64,000 bases of DNA, taken from Lysobacteraceae bacterium (lineage in GTDB: Bacteria > Pseudomonadota > Gammaproteobacteria > Xanthomonadales > Rhodanobacteraceae). Of this stretch, positions 55,994-64,000 are shown one piece after another (the first letter of the stretch is position 1; every line of letters begins with the position of its first letter). Both the position numbers and the translations under genes were made by a program. The stretch is taken from contig JAJFUF010000036.1 in NCBI GenBank assembly GCA_021372495.1, positions 1 to 64,000 of the forward strand, given 5' to 3'. The notes under the pieces were generated by a model. It had not been told where the DNA came from, searched no databases, and was given only the letters and a program-made list of their open reading frames with translations.

Positions 55994-56398
55994 TCAGCTT
56001 AGCAGCGCGAACACCCCGCGCGCGTCGTGCGCGATCGCCACCGAGATGATGAAGCCGAACACCGCCAGCGCGGCGACGAACGCGCCGGCGCGCACGCGCG
56101 GCGTGCGCCCGCGCTTCAGCGCGATCGTGCCGAGCACGATGTAGACCACCAGCAGCAGCAGCTTCACGGTCAGCCAGGCCTGCACGAACGGGTACTGGTG
56201 CAGGATCACCACCAGCATCAGCGCCGCGGTCAGCAGCGTGGTGTCGATCGCGTAGGACAGGTAGCGCAGCGCGGCGTGGTTGGCCAAGCCGATGCCGGCC
56301 AGGCGCAGCGAGCCGCGGAACAGGAACAGCGTGCCCGACAGGGCCACGCACCAGATGTGCAGCAGCTTGATCTGCGGGTAGAAGTAGGCGAGCGCCAT
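55994..56398 (-). CDS. SirB2-family membrane protein
   Basis: The 134-residue protein has four hydrophobic helices and the SirB2 pattern: YPQIKLLHIWCVALSGTLFLFRG, then a central LRYLSYAIDTTLL and the conserved QAWLTVKLLLLVVYIVLG. Despite the name, it is not a proven invasion regulator; the family is often near NnrS, NO or cytochrome genes in denitrifiers. It follows nnrS after 55 bp. Confidence 0.88.
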   Translation of the reverse strand: MALAYFYPQIKLLHIWCVALSGTLFLFRGSLRLAGIGLANHAALRYLSYAIDTTLLTAALMLVVILHQYPFVQAWLTVKLLLLVVYIVLGTIALKRGRTPRVRAGAFVAALAVFGFIISVAIAHDARGVFALLS

Positions 56399-56453
56399 GC
56401 GTCGTCCCGGGGGTGGAAAGCCCGCGCAGGTTAGCGCAGGACGCGCCCGGGCT

Positions 56454-57710
56454 TCAGCCGGGACGACCGTCGCGGCGCGGCGTGAGGTAGATGTACGCCG
56501 CGCGCAGCGCCCACGGCATGAACGCCAGCAGCCAGCCCGCCGCGGCCAGCGCGTAGGCGCGCGACACGTCGGCGGCGAACTCGGCGCCGATGCGCCCGAG
56601 CGCCACCGCCTGCACGGCCAGGAAGGTGAACCACGGCACCGGCCCCATCGCCAGCGGCCGGCCGGAATGGCCGTGGGTGACGCGCGTGACCATCGCCACC
56701 AGCATCGAGCCGAAGAAGCCGACCGTCAGCGCGTGCACCGGCGCGCGCCCGAACGGGCTCGACCCGCGCAGCAGCTCGCACAGGCTGTCCAGGCTGAACA
56801 GCGTGAACGCCACCGGCAGCCACGCCAGCGCCAGGTACAGCACCGCCAGCAGGCCGGGCCGGCGCGCCTTCCACGGCTGCCATGCCAGCCAGTGGCCGAG
56901 GAAGAACAGCGCCAGCGGCACGTCGGCGAGGAAGCGCCAGCGCGTCGCCTGCGCGAACTCGAAGCCCAGGTGCGCCAGCAGCAGCGCCCACAGCAGCGGC
57001 AGCGACCACGCCGGGCGCACCATGCGGTAGCCCTTGATCATGTTGCTGGTGAAGAACGGCACCATGCGGTGCGCCACCGTGAAATACACCGGCAGCAGCA
57101 GGCCGAACGTGCCGAGCTTGATCGCCGCCAGCGCCAGCCGCGCATCGGCACCGAGCATGAAGGCGAGGAACATCGCCAGCCCCAGCGCGCCGACCGACAG
57201 CGCACTGAAGCACGACAGCGCCCAGCGGTCCTTGAAGCCGTGCCGGCGCAGCACGCCGAACAGGTGCGTCAGCCCGATCAGCCAGCCGGACAGCATCAGC
57301 ACCACGCCGCCGACCAGCAGCGGGCGCATGCCGAACAGGCCGACCTGCGCGATCACGTAGCCGCCGAACACGCCGCCGAACACCGGCACGTAGTGCGCGC
57401 GGCTCAGCTCAGGCTGGTTCATCCAGCGCGGGAACACGGTCAGCAGGAAGCCGAAGATGAACGGCGCGAGCATGCCGTACTGCGCGAACATCGCGTGCGC
57501 CCAGCCCGGCGGCACCGCCGGTTGCGCCAGCCAGGTCCAGCCCCAGCGGCCGGCCGCCAGCTCCAGCGCCCACCAGCCCATGCTCGCCAGCACGGCGACG
57601 GCGCCGGCGAAGAACATCATGCGGTGCGGTGCGGCGGCGAGTACGCGCGGCAGGTCGGCAAACGAGAACGCGGCGGGGCTGCGCGGCGGCGGGACGACGG
57701 ACTGTTCCAT
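56454..57710 (-). CDS. nnrS: NnrS, haem/copper membrane protein of NO metabolism
   Basis: The 418-residue protein has about twelve membrane helices and the NnrS landmarks APHRMMFFAGAV, HAMFAQYGMLAPFIFGFLLT, VAHRMVPFFTSNMI, HALTVGFFGSMLVAMVTRVTHGHSG. NnrS relieves NO stress in denitrifiers. I chose ATG 57710; the frame runs up to 57815, but that would place the start codon over the FNR-type site at 57800-57813 and has no homology. The true upstream region holds that site. Confidence 0.9.
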   Translation of the reverse strand: MEQSVVPPPRSPAAFSFADLPRVLAAAPHRMMFFAGAVAVLASMGWWALELAAGRWGWTWLAQPAVPPGWAHAMFAQYGMLAPFIFGFLLTVFPRWMNQPELSRAHYVPVFGGVFGGYVIAQVGLFGMRPLLVGGVVLMLSGWLIGLTHLFGVLRRHGFKDRWALSCFSALSVGALGLAMFLAFMLGADARLALAAIKLGTFGLLLPVYFTVAHRMVPFFTSNMIKGYRMVRPAWSLPLLWALLLAHLGFEFAQATRWRFLADVPLALFFLGHWLAWQPWKARRPGLLAVLYLALAWLPVAFTLFSLDSLCELLRGSSPFGRAPVHALTVGFFGSMLVAMVTRVTHGHSGRPLAMGPVPWFTFLAVQAVALGRIGAEFAADVSRAYALAAAGWLLAFMPWALRAAYIYLTPRRDGRPG

Positions 57711-57799
57711 GGGCGGAAGGATACGGGATAACGAGGCAGGGGGCGCTGCGGGCGAGCCGCCCGCAACCGGCGCAGCGTGCCGCAGCGCGCGCGCGCGCG

Positions 57800-57813
57800 C
57801 ACTGACCCAAGTC
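57800..57813 (-). promoter_or_regulatory. FNR/DNR-type site upstream of nnrS
   Basis: On the minus strand it reads TTGACTTGGGTCAG, a 9-of-10 match to the TTGAC-N4-GTCAA pattern, centred about 97 bp before the nnrS start codon. Confidence 0.65.
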
Positions 57814-57902
57814 AACGCGTCGGGGCGGACGGCTGGCGCCGTCCGCCCCGCAGCGCCCCGCCCGGCCCCTGCGCCGGGCGGAGAACCACGCGGCCGCCGC
57901 GC

Positions 57903-60188
57903 TCAGTCGGCGCGGCGCCGCAATGCCGTCAGCGGCTCGCCGCGCGGCGCGATCGCCGCCCGCGGCGCGATCCACAGGCGCAGCACGAACCAGCCCAGCA
58001 GCAGCGCACCGACGCTGAAGATCGTGTCGCCGGGCACGCGCAGCCACACCAGCAGGTGGATGATCGGCTGCTGCATGAACTGCTCGGAGCGCGCGAACCA
58101 GTAGCCGTGGCTCAGCACCGCGTCGAGCTGCAGCACGCCCATCGGCAGCAGGGTCAGCGCCGCCATCAGCGCCAGGCCGAGGTTGAGGCACCAGAACGCG
58201 CCCTTGAGCAGGCTCTCGTCCCACACCGCAGCCGGCTTCAGCAGGCGCAGGCAGAACAGCATCAGGCCGACGCCGAGCATGCCGTACACGCCGAACAGCG
58301 CGGTGTGCGCGTGCAGCGCGGTGAGGTTCAGGCCCTGCATGTAGTACAGCGACAGCGGCGGGTTGACCAGGAAACCGAACAGGCCGGCGCCGACCAGGTT
58401 CCAGAACGCGACCGCCACGAAGAAAGCCAGCGGCCAGCGCCAGCGCGCCATCCACGGCGCAGCGCGGCCGTGCTTCCAGGTTTCCCACGCCTCGACGCCG
58501 ACCAGCGCCAGCGGCACCACTTCCAGCGCCGAGAACGACGCGCCCAGCGCGATCACCGCGGTCGGCGTGCCGCTGAAGTACAGATGATGGAACGTGCCGA
58601 GCACGCCGCCGGACATGAACACGAAGGTGGCGAACAGCACGCTGGTGGTGGCAGTGGCGGCGCGCACCAGGCCGAAGCGGGTGAACAGCAGCGCGATCAC
58701 CGCGGTGGCGAACACCTCGAAGAAGCCCTCCACCCACAGGTGCACCACCCACCAGCGCCAGTACTCGACCATCGCGATGTGCGTGTGCCGGCCCCACATC
58801 AGCGCGGCGCCGTAGAACAGCGCGATCGCCACGGTGGACAGGAACAGCAGGCTGACGATGCTGCCGCTGCCGTCGCGCTTGCGCAGCGCCGGCCACAGCG
58901 CGCGGCCGACCAGGAACAGCCACAGCAGCAGGCCGGCAAACAGGCCGAGCTGCCAGACGCGGCCGAGGTCGGTGTACTCCCAGCCCTGGTGGCCGAGCCA
59001 GAAGTTCTCGGCCAGGCCGAGCTTCTGCATCACGCCGAACCACTGGCCGGCGAACGCGCCGACCACCACCGCCACCAGCGCGCCGAACAGCACGTTGACG
59101 CCGAGCCGCTGCAAGCGCGGCTCGCGGCCGCCGATCGCCGGCGCGATCAGCAGGCCGGTGGCCAGCCACGCGGTGGCGATCCACAGCACCGCCAGCTCGG
59201 TGTGCCAGGTGCGCGTCAGCGCGTACGGCAGCACGTCGGCCAGGCGCACGCCGTACACGACCTGGCCCTCCACCTGGTAGTGCGCGGTGGTCGCGCCGAG
59301 CAGGATCTGCGCGAGGAACATCGCCAGCACCAGCCAGAAGTATTTGGCGGTGGCGCGCATCGACGGGGTGACCGTCAGCCCGGCCAGCGGATCGGCGGAC
59401 GGCACCGGCGGCAGCGGCTCGTGCTTGCGCGCGGCGTGGTGCCAGGCCAGCGCGCCGATGCCGGCGACCATGAACAGCACGCTGAACACCGACCACAGCA
59501 GCAGCGACGGTGGCGGCTCGTTGCCGAGCAGCGGGTCGTACGGCCAGTTCTGCGTGTAGCTGACGCTGGCGCCGGGGCGCTCGGTGACCGCCGCCCAGGC
59601 GCTCCAGAAGAAGAACGCGGTCAGCGCGTGCCGGTGCGCCGCGGTGTCCACCGTGGCATCGCGCATCGCGTAATCCTCGCGCAGCTTCGCCAGCCGCGGA
59701 TCGCTGCCGAACAGCGCCTCGTAGTGCGCGGCGACTTCGCGCATCGCCGCGGCGCGCTCGGCGGACACGCTCAACGTGCCGGTGGCGGCGTCGTAGGTAT
59801 TCGGGCGCAGCGCCGCGCGCATCTCGGCCTCGATGCCGGCCTTCTGCGCGGCGTCCAGCGCGGCGTAGTCCTGCCCGTGGCGGCGCTGCGCGATCAGGTC
59901 GAGCAGCGCCAGCGCCTCGCGGTGCAGCCAGTCCGCGCTCCAGTCGGGCGCGACGTAGGCGCCGTGGCCCCAGATCGAGCCGAGCTGCTGGCCGCCGGTG
60001 GTCTGCCAGACCTCGCGGCCGGCGCGAATGTCGTCGCGCGTGTACAGCACCGCGCCGCTCGCGCTGACCACGCGCTCGGGCACCGGCGGCGCGGCGTGGT
60101 AGATCTCGCGTCCCATCCACAGCAACACGGCGAACGAGGCCGCCAGCAGCAGCCCCAGCGCCGTCCACAGCTTGCGTGTTGCGCTCAT
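57903..60188 (-). CDS. norB: Quinol-dependent nitric oxide reductase
   Basis: The 761-residue protein is a fused, quinol-type NorB (qNOR/NorZ). The N-terminal part has a membrane helix (LWTALGLLLAASFAVLLWMG) and a periplasmic domain with GGQQLGSIWGHGAYVAPDW. The catalytic haem-copper domain has about twelve helices, with conserved His in HTELAVLWI, GRHTHIAMVEYWRWWVVHLWVEG and FHHLYFSG. It reduces NO to N2O with quinol electrons and needs no NorC. The start at 60188 begins the family N-terminus. An FNR-type site lies upstream. Confidence 0.95.
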   Translation of the reverse strand: MSATRKLWTALGLLLAASFAVLLWMGREIYHAAPPVPERVVSASGAVLYTRDDIRAGREVWQTTGGQQLGSIWGHGAYVAPDWSADWLHREALALLDLIAQRRHGQDYAALDAAQKAGIEAEMRAALRPNTYDAATGTLSVSAERAAAMREVAAHYEALFGSDPRLAKLREDYAMRDATVDTAAHRHALTAFFFWSAWAAVTERPGASVSYTQNWPYDPLLGNEPPPSLLLWSVFSVLFMVAGIGALAWHHAARKHEPLPPVPSADPLAGLTVTPSMRATAKYFWLVLAMFLAQILLGATTAHYQVEGQVVYGVRLADVLPYALTRTWHTELAVLWIATAWLATGLLIAPAIGGREPRLQRLGVNVLFGALVAVVVGAFAGQWFGVMQKLGLAENFWLGHQGWEYTDLGRVWQLGLFAGLLLWLFLVGRALWPALRKRDGSGSIVSLLFLSTVAIALFYGAALMWGRHTHIAMVEYWRWWVVHLWVEGFFEVFATAVIALLFTRFGLVRAATATTSVLFATFVFMSGGVLGTFHHLYFSGTPTAVIALGASFSALEVVPLALVGVEAWETWKHGRAAPWMARWRWPLAFFVAVAFWNLVGAGLFGFLVNPPLSLYYMQGLNLTALHAHTALFGVYGMLGVGLMLFCLRLLKPAAVWDESLLKGAFWCLNLGLALMAALTLLPMGVLQLDAVLSHGYWFARSEQFMQQPIIHLLVWLRVPGDTIFSVGALLLGWFVLRLWIAPRAAIAPRGEPLTALRRRAD

Positions 60189-60255
60189 CGAACGATCTCC
60201 GCGGACCCGTGCGGCCCGACCGCGCGCATCCTCGCGATCCGGCGAACGCGCGCCG

Positions 60256-60269
60256 CTGACCTCGGTCAA
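60256..60269 (-). promoter_or_regulatory. FNR/DNR-type site upstream of norB
   Basis: On the minus strand it reads TTGACCGAGGTCAG. Its centre lies about 75 bp before the norB start, in the 243-bp gap between norB and fnr, which otherwise shows only GC-rich sequence. Confidence 0.65.
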
Positions 60270-60431
60270 GCAGCGCGCGTTCGCGTCCGCGGCGGGATGT
60301 CGCACGCGCGTGATGCGCGGCGCGCGCTTCTCATGGCGATATCGCCGCACACGGCGGCGGCGGAATCCGAACAGCGGACTCCGCCCTGCGGTTTCGTCGG
60401 GGCGGGCGCGGGCGCGGCGGCCGCGCGCGGT

Positions 60432-61193
60432 TCAGCGGTGCAGGATGCAGCGCGCCAGTTCGCGCAGGCGGGCGTCGTCGAGGATCTCGACGTCGCGGCC
60501 GTCGACGTGGATCAGCTTCTGCTCGCGGAAGCGGCCGAGCACGCGGCTGACCGTCTCGGCGGCGAGGCGCAGGTAGTTGGCGATGTCGCCGCGCGACATG
60601 CTCAGCCGGAATTTCTGCGGCGAGAAGCCGCGCGCGGCGTAGCGGTCGGCGAGATCGACCAGGAACGCGGCCATGCGCTCGTCGGCGCTGTAGTCGCCGG
60701 CCAGCAGCGAGGCGGTGCCGACCTCCTTGCTGAGCAGGCGGAACAGGTGCGACTGCACCGCCGGCATGCGCGCGGCGAGCTGGCTCATGGCCGGGAACGA
60801 GAAGCGGCAGAAGTACGCGGTATCCAGCGCCACTGCGTCGCACGGGTAGTGCTCGGGGTAGATCGCGTTCAGGCCGACCAGCTCGCCGGGCAGGTAGAAG
60901 CCCAGCACCTGCTCGCGCCCGCTCTCGTCGACCACCGCGGTCTTGACCGTGCCGGCGCGTACCGCGAACACCGCCTTGAACGGATCGCGGGTGCGGAACA
61001 CGTGCTCGCCGGCGCGGTACGGGCCGACGTGCTCGACCAGGCAGTGCAGCTCGCGCAGTTCCGGCTTGCCGTAACCGAACGCCTGGCAGGACGCGCTGAA
61101 CGCGCAGGTCGTGCAGAAACGGACGTCGTCGCCGTCGTCGGCGATCGGGTTCGGGTCGGGCGGCAGCCTGCCTGCCGGGTTCGCAGCCTTCAT
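60432..61193 (-). CDS. fnr: FNR-type oxygen-sensing regulator
   Basis: The 253-residue protein has the iron-sulfur cysteines of FNR: FCTTCAFSASC (C27, C30, C36) and C118 in YPCDAVA. The cAMP-like effector domain, dimerisation helix and the helix-turn-helix SRGDIANYLRLAAETVSRVLG follow, with the E-x2-SR recognition residues (E213, S216, R217) that read TTGA half-sites. It activates anaerobic genes when oxygen is low. The sites at nirK, nnrS, norB and hemN are its best local targets, though a separate NO-sensing DNR elsewhere could also bind them. It lies 22 bp after hemN. Confidence 0.9.
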   Translation of the reverse strand: MKAANPAGRLPPDPNPIADDGDDVRFCTTCAFSASCQAFGYGKPELRELHCLVEHVGPYRAGEHVFRTRDPFKAVFAVRAGTVKTAVVDESGREQVLGFYLPGELVGLNAIYPEHYPCDAVALDTAYFCRFSFPAMSQLAARMPAVQSHLFRLLSKEVGTASLLAGDYSADERMAAFLVDLADRYAARGFSPQKFRLSMSRGDIANYLRLAAETVSRVLGRFREQKLIHVDGRDVEILDDARLRELARCILHR

Positions 61194-61215
61194 CACGGAG
61201 CCTTGGCGTGCGTGT

Positions 61216-62622
61216 TCAGATCGCGCGCGAGTAGCGCGCCGTCTGCGCCTCGCGCCCAAGGTAGGCGTCGAAGCACATGGCGATGATACGCACCAACAGG
61301 CGTCCGCGCGAGGTCACCACCAGCGCATCCGGCCGGATATCCACCAGCCCGTCTGCGGCAAGCTGTCGCAGATGGTCCAGTTCGTCGGCGAAATAGACCG
61401 GAAAATCGATGCGCCAGGCCGCGCCGAAGCTGGCGAAGTCGATCCGGCCGTGGCACATCAGCTCGGCGATCAGGGCGCGCCGGATTAGGTCGTCCTGGTC
61501 CAGCGTCAGCCCGCGCATCACCGGCAGGCAGCCGGCGTCGAGCGCGGCGTAGTAGCCGACCAGGTCCTTGGCGTTCTGGCTGTAGGAATCGCCGATGCGG
61601 CTGATCGCGCTCATGCCCAGCGCGATGATGTCGCAGTCGCCGTGGGTCGAGTAGCCCTGGAAGTTGCGCTGCAGCGCGCCCTCGCGCTGCGCGCGCGAGA
61701 GCTCGTCGAACGGCAGCGCGAAGTGGTCCATGCCGATGTAGACGTAGCCGGCGGCGGTCAGCGTCTCCAGCGTTCGCGCGAACAGCGCCAGCCGGGTGGC
61801 GGCGTCGGGCAACTGCGCGGCGTCGATCTGCCGCTGCGCCTTGAACAGCTCCGGCATGTGCGCGTAGCTGTAGGCGGCGATGCGGTCGGGGCGCAGCGCG
61901 ATCACCTTGTCGAGGGTGCGGGCGAAGCTGTCGACGGTCTGCAGCGGCAGGCCGTAGATCAGGTCGAGGTTGACCGAGCGGAAGTCCGCCTCGCGCGCCG
62001 CCTCGATCACCGCGCGCGTCTCCTCGACGCTCTGGATGCGATTGACCGCCGCCTGCACCGCCGGATCGAAGTCCTGGCAGCCGACCGACATGCGGTTGAA
62101 GCCGAGCGGGCCGAGCGCGCGCACGTAGTCGGCGTCGGCGAAGCGCGGGTCGATCTCGATGCCGAACTCGCGCGTCGGCGCGCGGGTCAGGCTGAAGTGC
62201 CGGCCCAGCGAATCCATCAGTTCGCTCATCTGGCCGATGTCGAGGAAGTTCGGCGTGCCGCCGCCGAAGTGCAACTGCACCATCGGGCGGTCGCGGTCGA
62301 ACAGCGCCGCGGTCAGCTCGATCTCGCGGTACAGCCGCGACAGGTACACGCCGGCCTTGGACTTGTCGCGGGTGATGATGCGCGTGCAGCCACAGTAGAA
62401 GCACGGGCTCATGCAGAACGGCACGTGCACGTACAGCGACAACCGGCGCGGGATCGGATCCTCGTTGGAGGCGCGCGCGTGGGCGCGCAGCTCGGCCTCG
62501 CCGAAGCCGGGGCGGAACTGCGGCGCGGTCGGGTACGAGGTGTAACGCGGACCGAGCGTGTCGTAGCGCGCGATCAGGTCCGGGTCGAAGGTGGGGGCGG
62601 CGATGGCCGTGCTGGTGCTCAT
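61216..62622 (-). CDS. hemN: Oxygen-independent coproporphyrinogen III dehydrogenase
   Basis: The 468-residue radical-SAM enzyme has the cluster motif CMSPCFYC (C70, C74, C77) followed by GC, and the N-terminal RYTSYPTAPQF typical of HemN proper. HFGGGTPNFL and the C-terminal HemN domain follow. It makes protoporphyrinogen IX without oxygen, needed for haem when cells denitrify. The FNR-type site 40 bp upstream fits anaerobic induction. fnr is the next gene in the same direction. Confidence 0.94.
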   Translation of the reverse strand: MSTSTAIAAPTFDPDLIARYDTLGPRYTSYPTAPQFRPGFGEAELRAHARASNEDPIPRRLSLYVHVPFCMSPCFYCGCTRIITRDKSKAGVYLSRLYREIELTAALFDRDRPMVQLHFGGGTPNFLDIGQMSELMDSLGRHFSLTRAPTREFGIEIDPRFADADYVRALGPLGFNRMSVGCQDFDPAVQAAVNRIQSVEETRAVIEAAREADFRSVNLDLIYGLPLQTVDSFARTLDKVIALRPDRIAAYSYAHMPELFKAQRQIDAAQLPDAATRLALFARTLETLTAAGYVYIGMDHFALPFDELSRAQREGALQRNFQGYSTHGDCDIIALGMSAISRIGDSYSQNAKDLVGYYAALDAGCLPVMRGLTLDQDDLIRRALIAELMCHGRIDFASFGAAWRIDFPVYFADELDHLRQLAADGLVDIRPDALVVTSRGRLLVRIIAMCFDAYLGREAQTARYSRAI

Positions 62623-62655
62623 GGGCTCAGGCTAGCGGCGTACCCCGCGCGCGCA

Positions 62656-62669
62656 TTGACCCGGGTCAA
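62656..62669 (-). promoter_or_regulatory. FNR/DNR-type site upstream of hemN
   Basis: TTGACCCGGGTCAA is a perfect 14-base palindrome, the best match in the window to the TTGAC-N4-GTCAA pattern, centred about 40 bp before the hemN start codon. Confidence 0.75.
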
Positions 62670-62710
62670 GCGCCGCGCGGCTGCGACAAGGCGTCGCAGC
62701 CGCATGCCGT

Positions 62711-63703
62711 TCAGCGCGCCGCCGGGGCGTGCTCGACGCTCTGCTCGATCGCGCCGAAAATGCTGCGCCCGTCGGCGTCGGTGATCTCGATACGCACGCG
62801 GTCGCCGAATTTCAGGAACGGCGTGGACGGCTTGCCGTCGCGCAGCGTCTCGACGGTGCGCTGCTCGGCGAGGCAGGACGCGCCCTTGGACGTGTCCTGG
62901 TTGGCGATCGTGCCGGAGCCGACGATCGCGCCGGCGGAAAGCGGCCGCGTCTTCGCCGCGTGCGCGACCAGCTCGGCGAAGCTGAACTGCATGTCGACGC
63001 CGCACGCGGGTTCGCCGAACCAGCGCCCGTTGATCCAGGTGCGCATCGGCAGGTGCAGCTTCTCGCCGCGCCACGCCGCGCCCAGCTCGTCGGGGGTGAC
63101 GAACACCGGCGACAGCGCCGAGCGCGGCTTCGACTGCAGGAAGCCGAAGCCCTTCGCCAGCTCGGCCGGGATCAGGTTGCGCAGCGAGACGTCGTTGACC
63201 AGGCCGACCAGTTGGATATGCGCGGCGGCCTGCGCGGGCGTGACGCCCATCGGCACGTCGTCGGTGACCACCACCACCTCGGCCTCGAGGTCGATGCCCC
63301 ACTCCTCGCTGCCGGCCAGGATCGGGTCGCGCGGGCCGTAGAAGCCGGCGCTGGTGGCCTGGTACATCAGCGGGTCGGTGTAGAACGTGGCCGGCACCTC
63401 GGCGCCGCGCGCGCGGCGCACGCGCTCGACGTGCGGCAGGTAGGCGGAGCCGTCGACGAACTCGTAGGCGCGCGGCAGCGGCGCGGCCAGCGCGTCCATG
63501 TCGAGCGCGAAGGCGCCCGGCGCCGTGCCCGCGTCCAGCGCCTCCGACAGCGCGTTCAGGCGCGGCGCGAGCTGCGCCCATTCGTCCAGGGCCGCCTGCA
63601 GGGTCGGCGCGATGCCGGTCGCGCGCACCGCGCGCGTCAGGTCGCGGCTGACCACCACCAGCGTGCCGTCGCGGTGGCCTTCCTTCAGTGATCCGAGTTT
63701 CAT
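62711..63703 (-). CDS. fahA: Fumarylacetoacetate hydrolase-family protein
   Basis: The 330-residue protein has the FAH fold with metal-binding acidic residues in DLEAEVVVVTDDVPMG and the catalytic-region GFGFLQSKPRSALSPVFVTPDELG and GTIANQD. The N-terminal extension with PRAYEFVDGSAYLPHVERVR is typical of the longer bacterial fumarylacetoacetases. It would split fumarylacetoacetate to fumarate and acetoacetate in tyrosine breakdown; maiA, the step before, is in this window at 15337-16005. Other FAH-family hydrolases cannot be ruled out. Confidence 0.82.
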   Translation of the reverse strand: MKLGSLKEGHRDGTLVVVSRDLTRAVRATGIAPTLQAALDEWAQLAPRLNALSEALDAGTAPGAFALDMDALAAPLPRAYEFVDGSAYLPHVERVRRARGAEVPATFYTDPLMYQATSAGFYGPRDPILAGSEEWGIDLEAEVVVVTDDVPMGVTPAQAAAHIQLVGLVNDVSLRNLIPAELAKGFGFLQSKPRSALSPVFVTPDELGAAWRGEKLHLPMRTWINGRWFGEPACGVDMQFSFAELVAHAAKTRPLSAGAIVGSGTIANQDTSKGASCLAEQRTVETLRDGKPSTPFLKFGDRVRIEITDADGRSIFGAIEQSVEHAPAAR

Positions 63704-64000
63704 GCGATTTCCCGTCTAGCGTGCGCCGTGCGCACTTCCATCCCGGCGTACGCAGCGCACGCCGCCGTGAATCTGCGCGACGACGCGCCTGGAGCCGGGT
63801 CCCGGCGCGTCGTTGCCCGCCCCGCTCCGCCGGCCGCGTCGGGGAGATCGCCGGGCGAGGGGGAGCGACGCGACGAATTCCGGCCGGCGATCGTACACCG
63901 CAGCGCCCGCCCCCTCACCCCATCCCGCCCCATCGCCGGCGACGCGGACGAGGGAAAGACGTCGGGTGCGCCGCTCAGGAACATCCCTCGACGTAATCCA
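63704..64000. other. Terminal stretch, no gene supported
   Basis: The last 297 bp are GC-rich with no convincing gene, repeat or RNA. The extreme right end could hold the last codons of a minus-strand gene that stops at 63975, but eight codons are too few to identify. Confidence 0.4.

Noticed and set aside
57711..57815. Longer version of nnrS starting at 57815
   Set aside because: It would put the start codon next to an FNR-type site within the coding region, and the extra 35 residues are low-complexity.
57777..61286. A plus-strand open frame of about 1170 codons opposite norB and fnr
   Set aside because: Same reason: antisense to strongly conserved genes, with no recognisable domain.
63975..64000. 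Possible last codons of a minus-strand gene ending DYVEGCS
   Set aside because: Only eight codons are visible, so neither the frame nor the family can be supported.

Overview
The window looks like chromosome of a high-GC gammaproteobacterium of the order Xanthomonadales, probably near Rhodanobacteraceae or Lysobacteraceae. Three things point that way. The O-antigen export locus abuts a metB-type gene next to cbs, and in Xanthomonas the variable LPS locus is anchored at metB. A block of glycolytic genes (pgk, tkt, class I fba, pyk, gapA) is present. Short GC-rich REP hairpins carry the core GCGGCTTCAGCCGC that is dispersed in this order. No phage, IS element, CRISPR array, tRNA or rRNA gene was recognised.

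Region by region: (1) 1-9.2 kb, minus strand: LPS/O-antigen genes gmd (cut by the window edge), a three-module GT4 glycosyltransferase, an FkbM methyltransferase, wzt/wzm and another GT4, mostly joined by 4-base overlaps. (2) 9.2-16 kb: metB-like gene, cbs, a DUF465 protein, a DUF4398 lipoprotein/OmpA pair, pilU, maiA. (3) 16-26.4 kb: carbon metabolism (pgk, HAD phosphatase, tkt, fba, pyk), two paralogous small beta-barrel proteins, a TonB-like protein and an S1/P1 nuclease. The start of pgk is duplicated 212 bp upstream. (4) 26.5-33.3 kb: a minus-strand operon sqr, DUF2892, DUF302, RND adaptor, RND permease, divergent from an ArsR regulator with the two cysteines of SqrR/BigR persulfide sensors. 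(5) 33.4-44.8 kb: a thiosulfate-oxidation cluster: split YeeE/YedE pair, Cys-Pro repeat protein, unknown protein, periplasmic rhodanese, soxC, D, Y, Z, a small unknown, soxA, X, B, H, then a convergent CsoR-family gene. A perfect 16-bp palindrome sits in the promoter spacer at the start of the cluster. (6) 45-48.2 kb: a FadL-type porin, a persulfide dioxygenase and a DUF442 protein. (7) 48.2-51.6 kb: gapA, a Sel1/TPR-like periplasmic protein and a lipase-like hydrolase. (8) 51.6-62.6 kb, minus strand: SCO, nirV, a nirK-cytochrome c fusion, MgtC/DUF4010, SirB2, nnrS, quinol-type norB, fnr and hemN. FNR/DNR-type sites (YTGAC-N4-GTCAR) precede nirK, nnrS, norB and hemN. (9) 62.7-64 kb: a fumarylacetoacetase-family gene.

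Together the genes describe a bacterium able to oxidise sulfide (SQR, then persulfide dioxygenase and rhodanese) and thiosulfate (complete SoxXAYZBCD core) and to reduce nitrite to NO and NO to N2O when oxygen is low. Nitrate and N2O reductases and soxV/soxW are not in the window. Two sulfur-sensing regulators with visible candidate operators appear to split control: the ArsR protein over sqr and the efflux operon, and the CsoR-like protein over sox and possibly the FadL porin. FNR appears to control denitrification and anaerobic haem synthesis.
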